Shown here: one piece after another, positions 6,299 through 6,571 of the stretch
Layout: the number at the start of each line of letters is the position of its first letter
Numbering within the stretch: position 1 is the first letter of the stretch
Assembly (NCBI GenBank): GCA_964577275.1
Contig: CAZNYR010000144.1
Coordinates: forward strand, 1 to 6,571
Source of the DNA: UBA2561 sp964577275
GTDB lineage: Bacteria > Bacteroidota > Bacteroidia > Cytophagales > Thermoflexibacteraceae
Length of the DNA: 6,571 bases
Reading direction: 5' to 3'
The notes under the pieces: model-generated
Databases searched by the model: none
Seen by the model: only the letters and a program-made list of their open reading frames with translations
Told to the model about the DNA's origin: nothing
Translations under genes and position numbers: made by a program

Positions 6299-6418
6299 CT
6301 TCTTTTACCTTCTAAATTTAAAAACTATGTTACAGATTTCAAAAAAATTGTCGGCGAACTCCAAACTTTTTTGAGAAAAACTGCTCAGAATCCCGAAAAA
6401 TATCGCCAAAAGGCTTGA
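6299..6418 (+). pseudogene. Short broken coding frame, possible transposase N-terminal remnant
   Basis: Between a TAA at 6296 and a TGA at 6416 there is a frame without an ATG that reads SKFKNYVTDFKKIVGELQTF and then LRKTAQNPEKYRQKA. The amphipathic helix pattern and the ending NPEKYRQKA look protein-like, and resemble, from memory only, the start of IS4-family transposases of Bacteroidota, in which a similar segment precedes a TDFTR-RKL-type motif. Here the frame stops exactly at that point, and no continuation is clear in the other frames. It may be the decayed left end of an insertion sequence, or chance. Confidence 0.3.
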
Positions 6419-6455
6419 TTATTTTATATGGTTATTAATTTCGTAAATCCTGATT

Positions 6456-6555
6456 CAAATTTAGTTTAAAAGAGTATTTAATTTTCTGACCATCTTGATA
6501 AAACTTATTATTAAAATAAGTACCGATGCAAATTTAGTTTGTATTTTAGTTTAAA
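6456..6555. repeat. TTTAGTTT direct-repeat cluster with minus-strand TAAATTTG boxes
   Basis: CAAATTTAGTTT occurs at 6456-6467 and again at 6529-6540. TTTAGTTTAAA occurs at 6460-6470 and 6545-6555, so TTTAGTTT is present three times. On the minus strand two copies read TAAATTTG, matching the Bacteroidota -7 promoter consensus TAnnTTTG, but neither has a TTTG or TTG at a plausible -33 position. They could be weak promoters directed toward the fusion gene, regulator sites, or simply AT-rich repetition. Confidence 0.35.
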
Positions 6556-6571
6556 TGTAACTTATTGATTT

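Larger units (their letters stand above)
6144..6571. other. 428-bp region upstream of the fusion gene, no intact gene
   Basis: No frame here has the length, start and composition of a real gene. It holds the palindrome at 6162-6181, three degenerate direct repeats at 6201-6248, a broken coding frame at 6299-6418 and TTTAGTTT repeats at 6456-6555, each listed separately. The region is AT-rich. The promoter of the fusion gene must lie here, but no clean Bacteroidota TAnnTTTG box with a matching -33 TTTG is found; TACTTTTA on the minus strand (6184-6177) is the nearest match and lacks a -33 element. Confidence 0.6.

Noticed and set aside
6250..6300. Possible integron attC-like site around TTATACACGTTGTTCACTACC
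   Set aside because: No symmetric pair of RYYYAAC and GTTRRRY core sites was found nearby; GTTAAGC at 3871-3877 also lacks a partner.

Overview
The window looks like a chromosome segment of a member of the Bacteroidota, possibly Cytophagia-like. The evidence is a GyrA of the Bacteroidota type, a LolA-like carrier whose sequence pattern is typical of that phylum, a lipoprotein with a clear lipobox, AT-rich intergenic DNA, and starts without a Shine-Dalgarno sequence. No rRNA, tRNA, CRISPR array or complete insertion sequence is visible. The genus cannot be fixed from this sequence alone.

Layout. Positions 2-1720 (+) hold the 3' two thirds of gyrA, followed by a strong intrinsic terminator (1746-1782) and a second inverted repeat. 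Positions 1963-2877 (+) encode a lipoprotein of unknown function. It converges on a LolA-like periplasmic carrier (2921-3562, -), and a hairpin lies in the 43-bp gap between them. Upstream of the LolA-like gene on the minus strand is a 37-codon frame (3696-3809) that resembles only the C-terminal part of a Bacteroidota Rof (Rho-binding antiterminator) protein. Next comes a 749-residue gene (3894-6143, -) that fuses an N-terminal HsdR_N-like PD-(D/E)XK nuclease domain to a DPPY-type DNA methyltransferase. The last 428 bp (6144-6571) hold no intact gene. They contain a near-perfect palindrome just upstream of the fusion gene, three degenerate direct repeats, a short broken coding frame that may be a transposase remnant, and a cluster of TTTAGTTT repeats.

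Interpretation. The left part (gyrA, lipoprotein, LolA-like) reads as ordinary housekeeping chromosome. The right part looks like an accessory locus: a self-contained candidate restriction-modification or defence enzyme, flanked on one side by an apparently truncated rof and on the other by a decayed frame and repeats. The nuclease-methyltransferase fusion is the most interesting item. Its recognition specificity, whether it cuts DNA, and whether partner genes lie beyond the window cannot be decided here.
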